Below, piece after piece: positions 6,992 to 8,860 of a stretch of 8,860 nt of DNA (position 1 is its first letter; each line of letters starts with the position of its first letter). Source of the stretch: Anaerolineaceae bacterium (GTDB taxonomy: Bacteria > Chloroflexota > Anaerolineae > Anaerolineales > Anaerolineaceae); the NCBI GenBank assembly GCA_011620445.1, contig WOZB01000165.1, positions 1-8,860 of the forward strand, read 5' to 3'. A program made the position numbers and the translations under genes. The notes under the pieces are model-generated. The model made no database searches and was not told the origin of the DNA. It saw only the letters and a program-made list of their open reading frames with translations.

Positions 6992-8860
6992 ATTTCACCA
7001 AGCCCTTCAAGCGACCTTCCCTCAGCATCAACCAGCATAATATGATGATTGAGTGAACATACCAGCGTGTTCTCAGGGATGACCAGGCGCTTGCTCTCAA
7101 GTTTCTCGGTTTCCTCCAGGTCGCCTTCCGTATTTTCTGAGCGTGGGTGCACTGGCCGGGTGAAAATCTCCACATCCATCACGTACTTCACGCCGGGCAC
7201 CCGCTGGACGAGGGCATAAATCTCAGCCGAGAAGAGGTCTTTGCCCAGTTCCCAACCGTGCCAACTGGCATCCAACAGCGGGAATTCAGCTTCCCGCTCT
7301 GGGAAGGGTATTAGCGGGTTGAGGAAGTTTTGCAGGTACTCTTTCACCCGCAGGGCTACAATTTCAGGGTTGCTGAAATCATCAGCCACAATCTTGACAT
7401 CCGCCCTGACGCCCAGATAGGCCGGTTCGTGCACCGAAACGTGCGTGGTGAGCAGGCGGTACTTATCCAGGTGCAGGGTAAGATTATGCACCAGGTCCTG
7501 GTCTACATGCAGGTGGGTAAGGTCGCCATGCTTCAGATCCGCGGCAACCGCGGGCACAATCAGAACACGCACCACCCCCAGTTCCGATGGGTCGCTTTGC
7601 AGGGTGGGGACCAGACAATGCGCCCTGGCGATGTTGCGGCTGAAGTCCAGACTGATTTGCTCAAAATCTTGCGCAGTGACAGCCCGCTTTTGGGCCTGCA
7701 GCTCGCGCTGCGCCCGCAGTTTGACTTCTTCAAGGTCTTCTTCATCCCTGCCGCCGGAAGCGCGGGTGAGGTTGGTAACCCGGGAAACGTAGGCGATGGA
7801 TGAGGTCATGTTCTGCAGGGTGTTGACTGGCAGATTGCCCCTGACGCCGCCGCCGTAGCGGTAGCTGCTGAAGTACATGTCGCGGCCATTCTCGGGCACG
7901 CGTCCGTAGAACCGCACTGAACCATCCGGTTGTCGTACCGACTGGCCCAACCGTACGGTGCCGGTGGCTTCATCCAGGGTGAAGTGCCGGTCAAAGACCC
8001 CCGAGCCTGCAAAGGAACTCACATGCTTCCAGGGAACCAAAACGTATTCGCCGTTGCGGAACTCCTCCACTAGCAAAGTTTCGTCACTTGCCAGCTCAAG
8101 CACCGGAGCGTGCAAGAGGGTGAACTCCTGCCCGGCATCGCCGCTGCTCTTGCCCAAGTATTCCTGCTGGATGACCTGGGCGTGGCTGGCAACCGTGGTG
8201 CCGCCAAGGCTGAAGGTTTCAATGTTCAGAATCCGGGGTGATTCGGTGTACATGCCCTGCGAAGGCTGGCGTTGCTCAATGCGGCAGCGCAGCCAGAAGG
8301 CATTGCGGCCGTGGTAAGTGGTGGCGGCTGCGTCCAGCGGCAAGTAAAGCACCAGGCTGCCGGAGGGGTTGTTAAGGCCGCCGGTGGTGTTTTTCTCTCC
8401 CTGGAAGCGGCTGGGGGTCAGCTCTTGCCAGGTACCATCAGCCATGGAGCATTCCCAAACCCAGGGTGGATCTTCACGGCGGATACCAACAGCTTCGGTT
8501 GGCTCGGTATTGAAGCTCAGGCGCAGAATATGCCCGCTGAGGTCGGCATCGGGGTCAAAACCAAGCAGGAAGGTATCCCCCTGGCGTGGCTGCGTTTCAT
8601 TGAAGGGCTGGAAGACCTCCAGGCCGAGTTTAGGGAGGTAATTCCGGGTGACGTTATCAGCTTTAAGCAGGTATAGTAATTTCGGGGGCAGGATGTGCAG
8701 ATCCTGCGAAGTGGAAAAGTAAATTTCTTCATCGCCCTCACTGACGGATTTGACTTCGAGCCCCTTGGGGATGAGCACTTCCATTTCATCTTCCGGGTTG
8801 ATGGGCAGGGGGGCTGAGAGCCAGAAAGTTAGCTCAGTTCGAGCGCTGCTGGCCGGCAGG
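6988..8860 (-). CDS. Baseplate assembly protein J / gp6-like (5' end cut by the window)
   Basis: This is a wedge component of a contractile-tail baseplate, of the Baseplate_J / TIGR02243 type found in phages and contractile injection systems. The frame has no stop from 6988 to the right edge, giving 623 visible residues. The ATG at 8784 is internal: the 25 codons before it read as ordinary protein (SSARTELTFWLSAPLPINP), running into the strand VLIPKGLEVKSV typical of this family, so the true start lies outside. Counting from that ATG, a middle region (about 100-190) has WVWECSMADGTWQEL and NAFWLRCRIE. The core is near 316-395: GNLPVNTLQNMTSS, SRVTNLTRASGGRDEEDLEE, then KRAVTAQDFEQISLDFSRNI and ARAHC. 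The family's C-terminal pattern follows near 508-541 (WHGWELGKDLFSAEIYALVQ, then RVPGVKYVMDVEIF). A roughly 55-residue tail follows, ending in a TGA that overlaps the next start. The middle and core motifs make the assignment strong. Confidence 0.95.
   Translation of the reverse strand, partial: LPASSARTELTFWLSAPLPINPEDEMEVLIPKGLEVKSVSEGDEEIYFSTSQDLHILPPKLLYLLKADNVTRNYLPKLGLEVFQPFNETQPRQGDTFLLGFDPDADLSGHILRLSFNTEPTEAVGIRREDPPWVWECSMADGTWQELTPSRFQGEKNTTGGLNNPSGSLVLYLPLDAAATTYHGRNAFWLRCRIEQRQPSQGMYTESPRILNIETFSLGGTTVASHAQVIQQEYLGKSSGDAGQEFTLLHAPVLELASDETLLVEEFRNGEYVLVPWKHVSSFAGSGVFDRHFTLDEATGTVRLGQSVRQPDGSVRFYGRVPENGRDMYFSSYRYGGGVRGNLPVNTLQNMTSSIAYVSRVTNLTRASGGRDEEDLEEVKLRAQRELQAQKRAVTAQDFEQISLDFSRNIARAHCLVPTLQSDPSELGVVRVLIVPAVAADLKHGDLTHLHVDQDLVHNLTLHLDKYRLLTTHVSVHEPAYLGVRADVKIVADDFSNPEIVALRVKEYLQNFLNPLIPFPEREAEFPLLDASWHGWELGKDLFSAEIYALVQRVPGVKYVMDVEIFTRPVHPRSENTEGDLEETEKLESKRLVIPENTLVCSLNHHIMLVDAEGRSLEGLGEM

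Noticed and set aside
6900..7020. ATG at 6973 as the start of the tail I gene.
   Set aside because: The GTG at 6991 overlaps the upstream stop by 4 bases, as in the other coupled junction, and has a better purine-rich site before it; the ATG remains a minor alternative.
7330..7803. Plus-strand open frame of 157 codons opposite the baseplate J gene.
   Set aside because: It lies wholly inside a strongly supported minus-strand gene, resembles no family I know, and reads like the shadow of that gene's codon pattern.
1..8860. A threonine kinase, phosphatase or toxin/immunity pair that would complete a type VI-like regulatory circuit.
   Set aside because: No such motifs appear in any of the six frames that carry real genes; any such gene would have to lie outside the window.

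Overview
The window holds six genes, all read from the minus strand and packed end to end. It is an internal part of one operon whose promoter lies beyond the right edge and whose end lies beyond the left edge. No gap between genes exceeds 30 bases, and two junctions are 4-base stop/start overlaps. I see no RNA gene, insertion sequence, CRISPR array, promoter or terminator.

In order of transcription (right to left) the genes are: (1) a phage-type baseplate J / gp6-like assembly protein, cut by the right edge; (2) a Tail_P2_I / TIGR02242-type tail protein with an extra N-terminal domain; (3) a 369-residue protein joining a tail-associated N-terminal module to a DUF4159-like C-terminal domain; (4) a 358-residue FHA-like plus Ig-like protein with a proline/alanine-rich tail; (5) a 372-residue protein with a membrane segment at each end; (6) a very large FHA-like, single-pass membrane protein with many Ig-like domains, cut by the left edge.

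Genes 1 and 2 mark this as the baseplate section of a contractile injection system (phage tail-like particle). It is not an ordinary prophage, because the neighbours are membrane-spanning and FHA/Ig-like proteins rather than phage fibres, lysis or capsid genes. My inference is that genes 4-6 form an accessory module that docks the contractile particle at the cell membrane or presents a surface structure. FHA proteins also regulate type VI secretion, but both FHA-like domains here appear to lack the residues that usually bind phosphothreonine, so a scaffolding role is at least as likely as phospho-signalling.

The moderately GC-rich composition, the style of the Ig-like repeats (GlyXXVxxxWxV pattern) and the combination with tail genes suggest a Chloroflexota (Anaerolineae-like) bacterium. 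That is recollection and inference; there is no phylogenetic marker in the window, and cyanobacteria or actinobacteria remain possible. Sheath, tube, spike, AAA+ ATPase and any toxin cargo would lie outside the window.
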